Position numbers and translations under genes: made by a program. Source: Phaseolus vulgaris (taxonomy: Eukaryota > Streptophyta > Magnoliopsida > Fabales > Fabaceae). From it: a DNA stretch of 64,000 nt. How positions within the stretch are numbered: the first letter of the stretch is position 1; each line of letters starts with the position of its first letter. The notes under the pieces are model-generated. The model worked only from the letters and a program-made list of their open reading frames with translations. It did not search any database and was not told the DNA's origin. The stretch lies in NCBI RefSeq assembly GCF_000499845.2, contig NC_023749.2:14532698-14596697 (forward strand), given 5' to 3'. Below, one piece after another: positions 1 through 11,473 of the stretch.

Positions 1-1055
1 TCGTAGTAGAACTGAAGGACCTGATTGCCGTCCCTAACATAGCAGAGAGATTGAAGATACCCGCTAAGACTGCCAAAAAGCTAGGGCCCAACAAGAACGC
101 TTGGTGGGAGTTCCACCAAGCGTTTGGCCACCCCATACGCAACTGCTTGGCATTGGGACACCAATTAGATGAGCCGGTGAAGAGTGGTATCCTGAATGAC
201 TACTTTGCGGAGTCACAGGGAGCCCCGAACTCGACAGTATCAGGGGAGGATCAGGGGCACGAGATACCCGTGCATGGCAAGGTTCATACTATCGCGGGGG
301 CTTTTTCAGGAGGAGGGTGCACCGCTTCTCAATGGAAGAAGTATGCACGTGCAGTGATGTCAGTAGAAGCGCAAGAGGCAGACGACGCCCTTGACGTCAA
401 CCTTGTCTTCACCAGGGCTGACCTCCGAGATGTCGTCCCCCACAACAATGATCCAGTGGTGATCTCATTAGTAACCGCTGGGAGGAAGATACACCATGTA
501 CTAGTGGATCAAGAAAGCTCGACAGACGTGATGTTTTGGACGACTTTCAAAAAACTGTAGTTATCCCCTGACCTGCTAAGGCCTTATACTGGTTGTCTGT
601 ACGATTTCGACCAGGTAGAGGTGCGTGGGCATTTAGAGCTGAGGATCACCTTCACAGATGGCGCTGTGTCCCGCACAGAGAACATCAGGTACCTCGTCGT
701 CAATGCCCCCTCCACTTATAGCATACTACTGGGTAGACCTACGTTGAACAGGCTGAGGGCGGTGACGTCGACGAGGCACATGAAGATGAAGCTGCCCGAC
801 TTGGGAGGAAAGGTGATTACCATCAAGTCGGATCAAAAGAAGGCTAAGAGGTGTTATGAGAACAACCTCAAGACGAAGAGAGGGGTGTTCATGGTTACCA
901 CCAGGGCACCAATTGAAGAAGGGGTCGCCCCATCAGAGATAGCTCGATCAGAGATCCCCCGGGAGAGACGACCCGAACCAGCAGGGGAAGTACTTGAGAG
1001 GAAGATTGGAGGTAAGACGTTCAAGCTTGGCAAGTCGCTAGGCAGAGCAGCATAG
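1..1055 (+). pseudogene. Gag end and aspartic protease region of the outer element
   Basis: The frame from 51 carries a late gag segment with a zinc-knuckle-like stretch (FGHPIRNC) and then the protease. At about residue 150 the active-site position reads VLVDQESSTD, where the family normally has D-S/T-G, so the catalytic Gly-containing triad is lost. The fold continues after an in-frame TAG at 558-560 with the flap and the conserved ILLGRPTLNRL near residue 37 of the second open stretch. Another TAG lies at 1053-1055. The protease would have processed the polyprotein. The two nonsense changes and the lost active site show that it is inactive. Confidence 0.85.
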
Positions 1056-1395
1056 GACCAGATCGCCGAGGTCATAGAACGACATCTGGATGCCTTCGCA
1101 TGGTCCGCCTCGGACATGCCAGGCATAGACCCAGACTTCCTGTGCCACCGCCTCACCATGGACCCCAAGGTCAGGCTCGTCCTCCAGAAAAGAAGGAAGT
1201 TCAACGAAGAGAAGTGGCAGGTCATAAAAGAAGAGACAAAGAAGTTGTTGGGCGCCGACCACATAAGGGAGATCCAGTACCCTGAGTGGTTGGCCAACAT
1301 GGTCTTGGTGAAGAAGGCCAACAGGAAGTGGAGGATGTGTGTCGATTTCACCAACCTCAACAAAGCATGCCCGAAAGACTCTTATCCGCAAGGTC
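1056..1395 (+). pseudogene. Reverse transcriptase, N-terminal part only
   Basis: The reading starts in the protein DQIAEVIERHLDAFAW, a typical entry to Tat/Ogre RT, and continues through EYPEWLANMVLVKKAN-like and WRMCVDFTNLNKACPKDSYP (positions about 1276-1391). It then stops matching RT: the palm domain with the YxDD catalytic box and the first RNase H are missing. The join lies in CTTATCCGC at 1379-1389, which fits both the RT side (DSYP) and the following RNase H side (LIRKVLQK). That suggests a deletion of roughly 1 kb between short direct repeats. The frame also changes across the join. Confidence 0.85.
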
Positions 1396-2293
1396 CTGCA
1401 AAAACTGGATGTGGCGGGAAGGATGGTACAATGGGCAGTGGAACTCTCAGAGTTTGATGTCCAGTACGAGCCCCGAGGTCCTATCAAAAGCCAAGTTTAT
1501 GCAGATTTCGTGGTAGAGCTCTCCTCGACAGATGCACACCAAGAGGAAGCCAACTTCCGGTGGGTGCTCTCTGTAGACGGGTCCTCTAACCAACAAGACA
1601 GTGGGGCAGGTGTCATCTTGGAGGGACCAAACGGGCTTTTAATCGAACAGGCCCTATGGTTCACCTTCAAGGCCAGCAACAATCAGGCGGAGTACGAAGC
1701 CCTCATCGCTGACATGCTTCTAGCCAAGGAATTGGGTGCGCAAAATCTGTTGGCGAAGAGTGACTCCCTTTTAGTCACAGGTTAGGTGATTGGAGAATAC
1801 CAGGCCAAGGACCCTCAGATGGCTGCATACCTAGGGTATGTCCAGGTCCTGAAGGGGTCATTCGTAGTGTTCGAGTTGGTGCACGTCCCAAGAGAGCAGA
1901 ATGCCCGAGCTAACTTGCTAGCTAAGCTCGCCAGTTCAGGCAAGGGAGGCAGACAAAGGACGGTCATACAGGAAACCCTGAAGACACCTCGAATTTTCAC
2001 CGCAGATAACTGGGTGGGGGTGCACCAGGTCAGTACGACAAGAGGAGGGGCGATGAGTCATCGGTCACTGACTCAGGAGACGCTGCAGACTCCCAAGGTA
2101 AGCCTATATCCAACCTTGGGGGAGGAGTCAATGCAGGTGTGCCTGGCTGAAGGAGGAGATACCTGGATGATGCCCTACAAATGCTACCTGGATGATGGGA
2201 TACTCCCGTTGGAACCCACAGAATGCAGGAAAATCAAGAAAAATTCTGCCAAGTACACTCTCATTGATGGAGAGCTGTTCAGACATGGGTTCA
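1392..2293 (+). pseudogene. Second (archaeal-type) RNase H and linker to integrase
   Basis: After the RT deletion the protein resumes as AVELSEFDVQYEPRGPIKSQ and runs into an RNase H domain with SVDGSSN (first Asp, about 1575), NQAEYEALI (Glu, about 1681) and SDSLLVTG (Asp, about 1760). A TAG at 1783-1785 replaces the Gln codon usual after VTG. The fourth acidic position reads ARANLLAKL, an Asn where the family has Asp. The linker toward the integrase runs on to FRHGF, where E1 is inserted. In the family this RNase H digests the RNA of the RNA-DNA hybrid. Here the nonsense codon and the lost Asp make it inactive. Confidence 0.85.
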
Positions 2294-3273
2294 TGATGTG
2301 AATGTAACTACAAGAACACATGATTCTTGACATTCTTAGGAACAACTTGAGCTGGATTTGAAAGGCACTTTACTTTAGAATTGGATCAATGTTCTAAATT
2401 CAAGAACTCACCAAAACTAAGCACCAACCAAGACTCATATGGAAGTCCATGTATTGTCAAATTGAATCAAAACAAAAGGAAAGAAGAACAAGAATTAAAA
2501 CTGGACAGAATTTAAAAGCTAGCTACTGAACCAAAACAGAATTAAGAACACAATGCTGGAAACACAAAATTAAACGGTAGAAAAAGGAGTAAACTCTAGG
2601 AATCAAAACTACCGAATGGAAAATTGAAGAAAAGGGAAGAAGAACACTTATAGAAGAAGATGCTTGCTGGATTTTGAGAATTGGAAGAAGCCATTCACGC
2701 CACTTGGAACCTTGAACCAAGATAAGTGATGGAGTGCCACCACTTGAAGCTCACCATAGCTCACAAGATAAGGCAAAGAAGAGGAAGACTCAAAACTCAC
2801 AAATTCTCTCCAAAATTGAGTATAGTCTCTCTACTATAAAATTCCAATCTGAATTGTGAAGGACCTAAGCCCTCCTTTTATAGGAGTAAGGGCTGGTCAT
2901 TTACATAGCTTATTCCCTAAGCTACCCAAAAAACTCCTAAGATCACACCCCCTTACTAAGCTCACTCCCCAAGCTTCTAGAATTTGCTAAGCTAAAGCTT
3001 AAAGATGCTTTTACAAAAGAGGTGTCTCATGTTTCCCTCTAAGCACCTTTCTAAACATTATTCTATATTATTTACAATTTAAAAGAAACTATAAAGAGAG
3101 ATATTTAATATGAAGCCTATTATTTGAGAGTTTGTAGACTTCTTTATCTTTAGGCTTGATCTTCTCTTTGACTTCTTTTAATTTGTGAGAAGACTAGAAG
3201 GAAGAACTTCAAATGTGTAGGTGAAAATCCTCTTCCTTCATTAATAAAATCCTCTCCTAGTGGATATCCATCA
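2294..3273 (-). repeat. E1 3' LTR
   Basis: This 980-bp copy pairs with 6952-7932. On the minus strand it runs TGATGGATATCC to TTCACATCA and contains the TATA-type core CTATAAAAGGAGG (complement at about 2873-2885). The gag-protease ORF runs into it and ends at 3150. Confidence 0.95.
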
Positions 3274-5600
3274 TACTCCCCGAGTTGGAGAGAATTCGTC
3301 CACGAATTCAGTACTCCTGCATAAAACAAAGTCAGTTTGCTATTATATAAGAGAAGACAAGAAGAAATGGGCAAACATGACTTATCACTTTGAAATGTTG
3401 GGAGTTCAGAAAAAGATGGTCTATACACAGACCATGTTGGAAAAGATTGTTTAGGAATGATATTATTTGGTAAAATAGGAAATATGAAAAAATCATCCTT
3501 AACATTCTTTATCCAATATGGTGTGGAAGTAGGAACCTTAGGTAATGAAAATGACAAAGAAGAAGAAGACCTTGTAGGCGTAGCACGAGTCAACAAAAGT
3601 GATTGAGTTGAGAAGGTATTAAGACTCGGTTTATCATGTACTTCAATTTCCTTTTCATTTTCTTTTTGAGTTTCTTTGGGATTGGTCCTATATGCTAAAC
3701 GATGTGGTAAAGAAACCCTGGGCATTAAGTCTATTTGGTGTTCAATCCCTCTTAAAGGTGGTAAGCCTTTAGGAGGATCTTGAATCACATCTTCACAGTC
3801 CTTTACCAAATTGTCCAAACATGTGGGACTATCCTTAGCCGACTCACAGTCAATAGTCCTAGGAATAGCTAAAAAAATAGGCTTTTGAGTAACTATTACC
3901 CTTTTAACTTGTTGTGTGGACATGAGAAGGCTTCTCTTGGAATTTTTTATATCATTTTCTTTCTCTCTTTTTTCTCTCATTTTAACTTGGTCCTCATGTA
4001 CTTCCTTTGGAGAGAGAGACTTAAGAGTGACTTTGTGTCCATGGAAGTGAAAAGACATTTTGTTGGTAAAGCCATCATGAAAAACTTTTCTATCAAATTG
4101 CCATGGCCTACCTAAAAGAATATGTGTGGCTTCCATTGGGACAACATCACACAAGACCTCATCTTTATATTTACCGATAGAAAATGTAATGAGGACTTGC
4201 TTGTTAACAACTATCTCACCCACCTCACTCAACCATTGTAACTTGTAGGGCTTGGCATGAGAGATGGTAGGCAATCCAAGTTTGTCTACCACTCTTGTGC
4301 TTGCCACATTCGCACAACTCCCCCCATCCACAATCAAAGAGCATACTCTATCACTAATAAGACACCTTGAATGAAAAATATTTTCTCTTTGAGTTTCATC
4401 AAAAGGTTTTAAAACTTGTCCAAGCATGCGTCTTATTACTAATAGGTCACCCTCATGTGGGCTTTCACTTTCACTCTCACTTGGGGATCTAGAAGGTGAG
4501 GAATGTCTAGAAGATTCGGACCCATGCTCACTACTATCTACCCCATCATGCATATACATAGCTCGTTTAGAAGGGCAATTAGAAGCAATATGTCCATAGC
4601 TTAAGCATTTAAAACACTTCTTACTAGACGATTTAGGTGGTGATTTAGGCCTAGAATTGGAAGTGGAAGGCTTAGACTCTCTAGGTTTGAAAGTAGAGTC
4701 CTTAGAAGGGATATTTGAAAAAGAGTTATTTTTATTTTTCCAAGAAGAGTGGTAGTAGTTATCCTTAGAAGAATTTTTGAAAGCATTTTTCCTTGCAAGT
4801 TGATTTTCAATTTTGCTAGCAAGGTGCACCACATTTTCCAAAGAAGAATATTCTTGTAACTCTACCACGTCTTGAATGTCCCTTCGAAGGCCACTCACAA
4901 ACCTAGCTATCTTAGCTTCCTCACTCTCATCCATATTAAGTCGAATTAAAAGCGTGTCTAGTTGTTTAAAGTAATCATCCACACTTAGCGTGCCTTGATG
5001 AAACCGTTGGAGTTTCAACATTAGGTCTTTCCTAAAGTGTGGGGGTACGAATCTAGCGCGTAAACATGCTTTCAAATCGTTCCAAGAGACCACGGGCGGC
5101 CTCTTGTGTAGGTCAATGTCCATGAGGTATTGATGCCACCATTGCATGGCATAGTCCAAAAATTCTAAAGAAGCTAACTTAACCCTATGCTCATCCCTAA
5201 CCCCATTTACATCAAAAATTTGGTCAACCTTAGCCTCCCATCCTAAGTATACATTGGGATCACTATCACCACTAAAACTAGGAAGTTTTACATTTGGAGA
5301 ACAAGGGCCAGCCACATGTTGGCGCCTCTCTTCATGGTGATGATGTCTTGGCCTTGGATTATCTTCATAATAACCATGGGAGTGCCTTGAAGAATGCCGA
5401 CTAGGAGGAGGAGTTCTTCTCTCACGGTTTTGATGCATTTCTTCTCGGTTTAACTCCAAACTTTGGAGTCGTGCTTCCATCTTCCTTATCACCTCAAGAT
5501 AGTGAGCATTGGATTGCTTGGCATTCTTTAAGTCTTCATAAAGGGCTGCCTTTTGTGGTGAGCACGGTTTGGAGGACTCTCCACTAGAGAAATGAGCCAT
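3150..5600 (-). CDS. E1 Gag-protease polyprotein with RT stub
   Basis: The ORF is intact over 816 codons from the ATG at 5600. An upstream in-frame ATG at 5657 would add a hydrophobic 19-residue leader; I prefer MAHFSSGESS because Gag is not expected to have a signal-like start. Domains: coiled coil 20-55; His-rich stretch 85-95; Gag core about 105-265; CCHC zinc knuckle CFKCLSYGHIASNC at 329-342; aspartic protease with VDGGS near 424 and ILLGRPW near 494; RT entry GLPPLRGIEHQIDL near 612. The matching RT is then gone and the tail is unlike any domain I know. The last 41 residues are coded by the LTR itself. Gag would form the particle around element RNA, but polymerase and integrase must come from a partner. 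Confidence 0.85.
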   Translation of the reverse strand: MAHFSSGESSKPCSPQKAALYEDLKNAKQSNAHYLEVIRKMEARLQSLELNREEMHQNRERRTPPPSRHSSRHSHGYYEDNPRPRHHHHEERRQHVAGPCSPNVKLPSFSGDSDPNVYLGWEAKVDQIFDVNGVRDEHRVKLASLEFLDYAMQWWHQYLMDIDLHKRPPVVSWNDLKACLRARFVPPHFRKDLMLKLQRFHQGTLSVDDYFKQLDTLLIRLNMDESEEAKIARFVSGLRRDIQDVVELQEYSSLENVVHLASKIENQLARKNAFKNSSKDNYYHSSWKNKNNSFSNIPSKDSTFKPRESKPSTSNSRPKSPPKSSSKKCFKCLSYGHIASNCPSKRAMYMHDGVDSSEHGSESSRHSSPSRSPSESESESPHEGDLLVIRRMLGQVLKPFDETQRENIFHSRCLISDRVCSLIVDGGSCANVASTRVVDKLGLPTISHAKPYKLQWLSEVGEIVVNKQVLITFSIGKYKDEVLCDVVPMEATHILLGRPWQFDRKVFHDGFTNKMSFHFHGHKVTLKSLSPKEVHEDQVKMREKREKENDIKNSKRSLLMSTQQVKRVIVTQKPIFLAIPRTIDCESAKDSPTCLDNLVKDCEDVIQDPPKGLPPLRGIEHQIDLMPRVSLPHRLAYRTNPKETQKENEKEIEVHDKPSLNTFSTQSLLLTRATPTRSSSSLSFSLPKVPTSTPYWIKNVKDDFFIFPILPNNIIPKQSFPTWSVYRPSFSELPTFQSDKSCLPISSCLLLYNSKLTLFYAGVLNSWTNSLQLGEYDGYPLGEDFINEGRGFSPTHLKFFLLVFSQIKRSQREDQA
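3274..3290 (-). other. E1 polypurine tract region
   Basis: On the minus strand, just before the 3' LTR, the sequence is CTCGGGGAGTA followed by TGATGG. This short G-rich run lies where the plus-strand primer is made. Confidence 0.55.
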
Positions 5601-6930
5601 GAGCAGAAAATACACAAAAACAGCAAACAAAAACAGTGAAAGAAACTTGTTAAACAATTAAAAACAGTGAGATATAGGTTGCTGGAAAATGCCCAAGAAA
5701 GCACTCAAACCACTCCAAGAAAATATTTTGTCCTCAACCAAGCCTTGCTTGTGAAATGGAGTAGCTTCAAGTGAAATATGTTACAGCAAACCAACTTACT
5801 TAAGAACAAGTCTCCACACAACTTTAAGAAGAACAAAAAGACAAGCAAGAAAAAGGTGTAAACAATAAAAGCTAAACCAAAAACAGAGAGTAATGTATGA
5901 CAAACTAGAAAGAATATGAATGAAAGACAATCAAGAAAAATAAGGAACTCAATGAATAAAGAAGGCACACAAAAAGAGTCCTAAAGAAAAGTGCTAGAGT
6001 AGATTAAAGAAAACAGAAAACAGCTACTGGAATTTTTTTTTTTTTAAAAGCAAACTGTGCTATGTTTACAGATTTAACTGTACCGATTGAAAGCGAACTG
6101 GAATGTGAAAAATTAACCACAGAAACTTCAATGTCTTAACTCAAAAATGGCACTGGAATGAGGTAAAAACAGTAAGCCAATTGAGAGAAATAAATTTTTC
6201 AAAATTGCTGCCCAATTACCGTATTCTTTTCGGCAGTATTGTACACTTTTCGTATTTTATTTATCATTTTTTGTGTACTTGGAATTTTTGAGTGATTCTT
6301 TTTTCTATGCTTTTGTAACACTTTGAAGTATGTAAATCCAAATTTTCAGAAATTTCCTATGAGCCAATTAATTGCAGTAAATTGAAAACAGTAGCACGTT
6401 TGTAAGAAAACAGAGGAGCCTATTTAGGAATGAAAAACAGTATGATGAACTAGCAAAGACATAATGGAAATTGTGTAAAGGAACTTGTATAGAATGAAAA
6501 TACAAGCATGAACTCAAATCTAAAAAGGAAAATGCACAAAGGATCAAGCAATAAACTCAAAAAACAGAAAGTAAACCAAAGCAAGAAACAATTAAAGCAA
6601 TAAAAGTACTACTAGAAGTAATGACAATTATGGAATAACATGACTAAGACAAAACTTGACATGATTACAAAATTAAAAGACATATAACAAGATATAACCA
6701 CAAGTGAAAGGAAGCTTAAGGTCAGCTCTAGGAAGGAGAATGCCATTCCAAAAGAGCAGCCATACTCATATGAACAATGAGTGCTAAAGTCCTTTTCACA
6801 AACACATGGTGTAACAAAAGAAAACAGCAAGAAAACTCAAAATAAATCCTAAAACAGAATGGTAAACAACTTGAATTAAAGAGCTCTTGAAAGTGAAGTG
6901 CAATACAACTCAAGAATTAAGCAAAAACAA
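5601..6930 (-). other. E1 untranslated leader
   Basis: This 1.3-kb stretch lies between the primer site and gag. It has no long ORF and is A-rich on the plus strand. Similar long leaders occur in element X (56046-57891), with shared phrases such as GTTTCTTGCTTT on the coding strand, which suggests related families. Confidence 0.6.
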
Positions 6931-6949
6931 GCCTAGACTCTAGATACCA
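6931..6949 (-). other. E1 primer binding site, initiator-Met tRNA type
   Basis: Two bases inside the 5' LTR the minus strand reads TGGTATCTAGAGTC. This matches the usual TGGTATCAGAGC of initiator-Met tRNA sites apart from one extra base. Confidence 0.65.
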
Positions 6950-6951
6950 CA

Positions 6952-7932
6952 TGATGTGAATGTAACTACAAGAACACATGATTCTTGACATTCTTAGGAA
7001 CAACTTGAGCTGGATTTGAAAGGCACTTTACTTTAGAATTGGATCAATGTTCTAAATTCAAGAACTCACCAAAACTAAGCACCAACCAAGACTCATATGG
7101 AAGTCCATGTATTGTCAAATTGAATCAAAACAAAAGGAAAGAAGAACAAGAATTAAAACTGGACAGAATTTAAAAGCTAGCTACTGAACCAAAACAGAAT
7201 TAAGAACACAATGCTGGAAACACAAAATTAAACGGTAGAAAAAGGAGTAAACTCTAGGAATCAAAACTACCGAATGGAAAATTGAAGAAAAGGGAAGAAG
7301 AACACTTATAGAAGAAGATGCTTGCTGGATTTTGAGAATTGGAAGAAGCCATTCACGCCACTTGGAACCTTGAACCAAGATAAGTGATGGAGTGCCACCA
7401 CTTGAAGCTCACCATAGCTCACAAGATAAGGCAAAGAAGAGGAAGACTCAAAACTCACAAATTCTCTCCAAAATTGAGTATAGTCTCTCTACTATAAAAT
7501 TCCAATCTGAATTGTGAAGGACCTAAGCCCTCCTTTTATAGGAGTAAGGGCTGGTCATTTACATAGCTTATTCCCTAAGCTACCCAAAAAACTCCTAAGA
7601 TCACACCCCCCTTACTAAGCTCACTCCCCAAGCTTCTAGAATTTGCTAAGCTAAAGCCTAAAGATGCTTTTACAAAAGAGGTGTCTCATGTTTCCCTCTA
7701 AGCACCTTTCTAAACATTATTCTATATTATTTACAATTTAAAAGAAACTATAAAGAGAGATATTTAATATGAAGCCTATTATTTGAGAGTTTGTAGACTT
7801 CTTTATCTTTAGGCTTGATCTTCTCTTTGACTTCTTTTAATTTGTGAGAAGACTAGAAGGAAGAACTTCAAATGTGTAGGTGAAAATCCTCTTCCTTCAT
7901 TAATAAAATCCTCTCCTAGTGGATATCCATCA
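6952..7932 (-). repeat. E1 5' LTR
   Basis: This 981-bp copy is nearly identical to 2294-3273. As the 5' LTR it provides the promoter. The TATA-type core CTATAAAAGGAGG lies on the minus strand at about 7531-7543. Confidence 0.95.
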
Positions 7933-7937
7933 GTTCA

Positions 7938-8878
7938 CCCATCCGATCTTGGTATGTGTAAGCAGAGACCAATGCGTACGAATAATGGCAGAGCTCCACG
8001 AAGGAATATGTGGGAGTCACATCGGTGGATGATCCCTAGCATCAAAGGCCATTCGTGCGGGATACTATTGGCCAACCATGAGGGAAGACTGCACGAGGTA
8101 CGCACAATAGTGCAAGTAGTGTCAGCAACATGCTGACTGGCACAAGGCGCCGTCAGAGGAGCTCAGGTCGATTTACAGCCCTTGGCCATTTCATACGTGG
8201 GGAATTCACATTCTGGGACCTTTTCCTCTTGCGACAAGGCAGATGAAGTACCTCGTGGTCGCCATAGAGTACTTCACGAAGTGGATCGAGGCTGAGCCAG
8301 TGGCACAGATCACGACTCACAAGATCACGCACTTCGTGTGGAAGAATATAGTGTGTTGTTTCGGGGTGTCGAAGTGCTTGTTGTCTGACAACGGCACACA
8401 GTTTGCAATTCAACAGTTGGGTAAGTTATGCTCAGAAGTTGGAATAAAGGAGGTGTTCGCACCAGTCGAGCACCCCCAGGCAAATGGGCAGGTCAAGTCT
8501 TCCAACAGAGTCCTGCTCAGAGGTCTGAAGAGAAGACTTAAGAAGGCCAAAGGAACCTGGGCAGAAGAGGTCCCTAGAATTGTGTGGGCCTACCACACCA
8601 CTCCCCAGTCCACTACCAAAGAGACACCCTTCAGCTTGGTGTATGGGTCAAATGCGATGATTCCAGTGGAGATCCAGGAGAGCTCACCACGCTTCCAGAA
8701 CTTCGTGGCTAAAGAGTCCAACGAAGAGAGAAAGGTGAATCTGGACCTGCTGGATGAGGTCAGGGAGGAGGCAATAACTAAAGCTGAAGCATTGAAGAGA
8801 AGGGTGGAGTAGAAATATAGCTCAAAGCTGAAGCCTCGCCAGTTCCAGGTCGCCGACCATGTGATGCAGAAGGCCCAC
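7938..8878 (+). pseudogene. Integrase of the outer element
   Basis: Reading resumes after E1 as THPILVCV and gives the zinc domain (HEGICGSH ... CKQCQQH, with one stop between them), then the catalytic core and most of the C-terminal domain (8243-8812 is open). The first catalytic Asp in WGIDILGPF-type sequence is His here (WGIHILGPF, about 8210). The second Asp is kept (SDNGTQF). The catalytic Glu of NGQVE is Lys (NGQVK, about 8490). A TAG at 8810-8812 follows KRRVE. Integrase joins the element DNA to the genome; with two of its three catalytic residues changed it cannot act. E2 lies in the codons for KAHP. Confidence 0.9.
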
Positions 8879-10070
8879 TGATAGCTGTCGTTTTGCTGTC
8901 AAATTAATATGATTCTAGCGTAGACTTGTCTAACACTAGAGAGATGATAGTATAATTGTGGACAAATGTCCCCAAGTCGTCTCCCAACGAATCCAATAGT
9001 AAAATCAGTTGATCAGGGTTTAAAATCTATCTGCAAGCAATAAAAGTTAGCAATAACAATAAAGATGAAAAGGGGGTTTGAGATAGTTGTGCAAAAAATA
9101 TAAAAGAGATTAAAATAGCAAATAAAAAGCGGTTGATCCCAAGTTCTTCCACCATTGAATTCTTCACAGGTTCTCTAAAGATTAATCTTTTCTCAATCCT
9201 CCAACAGAGTTAAACCAGATTGAACATGCGCCAATCTAATTCAACTGAAACTCACCAGTAAAACATGCGTCTACTAGTTTAATCAATACCCATTTTGTTC
9301 CATGCGTATACTCCATGGGAATGCTTACCTCCTCTCCCTTGAATCATGTGCCCAAGAAATTAATTAGAACAATGCGAACTAACTAAGAAACCAAAGTTTA
9401 AGATAAGGAAGACTCTCAATCATGCGTTCAAGTACAACCTCTCACAAAAACTAGTTTTCCAGGAGATTAGACAATAAAAACAACTGCTATAGAGAATTAA
9501 AAATCGAAACTTTTATTGAACAAAACCTCAGAACTCAATGGGGAATTACAAAAGAATCAACCAAAAAGGTTTAGCCTTCCATGCGGAGGCAAAACAAAAG
9601 AATTACTAAGAAGAAAATAAACTAAGAAAACCCTATGAACCTCTCTCTTCTCTCCTTGATGCTTGTGTCCTTTTATAGGCTTTTCTGCTCCAAGGATCTT
9701 GGGAAAATATTGCAGTTTAGATTTTGTAAACAGTTTCCACTTTCCATAATTCTTTTTATTTTGCAGCAGATTTGCTTCCAATTCTGTTTCTGGAATCTTG
9801 TAGCTTTTATTTTCTCTTTCTTCTCCTCAGAATATTTTTTCTGTTTTGGTTCAAGAAGCAACTTGGACTTTTGCATATTTGGCCCATTCACAAAGGTAGA
9901 TGCTTCCTCCGGATAATTTACTCTAAAAACACAAAATTAACAATAATAATAGTTAAGACCCAAATAAACCCAATTATAAGAATATTAATTAAAATAATGG
10001 ATTTATTTATTATTATAGTCCAATAATATATGATTAAGGCTATTGTGTGTGAATAAATATATGCTCATTA
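8879..10070 (-). repeat. E2 3' LTR
   Basis: It pairs with 14020-15211. Its inner end reads CATTA where the partner has TATCA. Small open frames inside it recur in the other LTR and are not genes. Confidence 0.92.
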
Positions 10071-10090
10071 AATACCCCCACACTTATCCT
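10071..10090 (-). other. E2 polypurine tract
   Basis: On the minus strand the LTR is preceded by GTGTGGGGGTATT, a classic purine-rich plus-strand primer site. Confidence 0.7.
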
Positions 10091-11473
10091 TTTGCACTCT
10101 CGAGCAAAACATTCGAAGGTTTAAAAAAAAGTAAAAGCAGTGCAAATAACAAATAGCAATTTCTAAGAATGCATAATGACAAACATGATATAATTTCAAG
10201 AAATCAAGGAATCAAGAAAAATGTGAATGGAAATTCATATATTTTAATATACAAGCAGGTAATTGAAATTGAAGGTTGAATCAAAGTTGACAAAACTTCA
10301 CTGGACACTCTCAAACTCTCAAGTGTTTAGGGTTTGTATTTACACTCAGCACCCATGCAGACAAACACTACCATATGCTTAGCAAGACTCTAATATTCAC
10401 AACAATTGAAAAAACATGCAATCAAAGATCAAGAGGTCTTCATAAGGGATGTAATGAGGCTAAGGTAAAGGTAGGTAAAAAGGGGGAAAGTAGGCTTAAA
10501 ACCATAGAAAAACAAAGGAGCAATGGAGGATAGGTCTAAAAACAAGTGTAAGTATTATGACAATTCAACTCTTCTTTTTATTTCAAGATATAATTTTTTT
10601 CATCTAGTAGACAGTCAATCCAATGTATCAGAGGATCCACTCTTATTTTCTTTATTTTGCTTTGCTTTTCTTTTTCTTGTTGTATTCCTTTTTTTTTTTC
10701 TATCCCTTTTTTTTTCTTTAAAACTGAAGAGGTAAACTATGAAAATGACATACACCCCCACACTTATTCAAAAACCTATTCCCAAATAATTTCAAAGCTC
10801 CTTCATCTTCTAAGGTAGGGACAAACATGGTTTTTCTGTTTTGAGGCTTGTAATGAGGGTTAAAAATAAGAAAAAGGTTATAGGCTCAAGGGGCTAACAA
10901 ATGGATTATTATCATAAAGGTAGGCTAATATGGCTAGTGGGTTAATTTAAACAAAGAATGCCTCAATCATATCAATTCATGCACATAAATCACAGTTGTA
11001 AAATAAAGAATCAAGCTAAGTTCTAGAGTATAAGCAAACATGAGTGAAAACACACTAAAAAGTGTATTAAATGATATATCAATTAAGGCTCAAAACTCAC
11101 TTGGGACATTCTATCAAAAGATTCAACCCAAAATTTCTCATAACCAACTTATTTATCAATTTTTAAGAAAATCCAAACAACAAAGATCAAGAAACCAAGA
11201 TTTTCAAGAATTATAGAACATGTCAGCCATTAGACAATCCTAAAAAAACTCATTTATTTTAACAGAAGCAAAAAGAAATTCAAACAATTAAAAGAAAAAC
11301 AAAAAACACAAAAATAAATCAATAAAAGATAAATCCTAAACTATGATTCTCCTCCCCCACACTTAAATCACACATTGTCCTCAATGTAAAATCAATAAAT
11401 AAATGTGTATAATAAAAGTGAGAGAAGAAGTACTCCCTCATTCAGCTTGAGGGAAGTGGCAGTCGCAGCTGTT
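10091..11473 (-). other. E2 3' untranslated region
   Basis: This 1.4-kb stretch between the coding part and the PPT has no credible ORF. It holds T-rich runs near 10660-10720 and a second CCCCCACACTT box at 10755, which resembles the PPT at 10074. The repeated box could be an older PPT or a duplication. Confidence 0.5.

Larger units (their letters stand above)
2294..7932 (-). mobile_element. Nested element E1: young non-autonomous Ty3/gypsy element (gag-protease only)
   Basis: Direct repeats at 2294-3273 and 6952-7932 begin TGATG and end CATCA. They are flanked by the 5-bp target duplication GTTCA (2289-2293 and 7933-7937). By eye I find only two differences between the LTRs, a C/T substitution and one extra C, so the insertion is recent. 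The ORF, primer site and PPT all place transcription on the minus strand, with the 5' LTR on the right. Only gag and protease plus a short RT start are coded; the rest of RT, RNase H and integrase are absent. It interrupts the outer element between its RNase H and integrase. Confidence 0.95.

Noticed and set aside
1038..1487. 149-codon minus-strand ORF over the RT part
   Set aside because: A shadow of the RT frame; the plus-strand reading has the conserved motifs.
2523..2720. 65-codon minus-strand ORF, repeated at 7181-7378
   Set aside because: It lies in the E1 LTRs, without a start context or domain.
9557..10026. Several ORFs of 70-95 codons on both strands, repeated at 14698-15167
   Set aside because: They lie inside the two E2 LTRs, overlap one another and have no domain; they are duplicated only because the LTR is.
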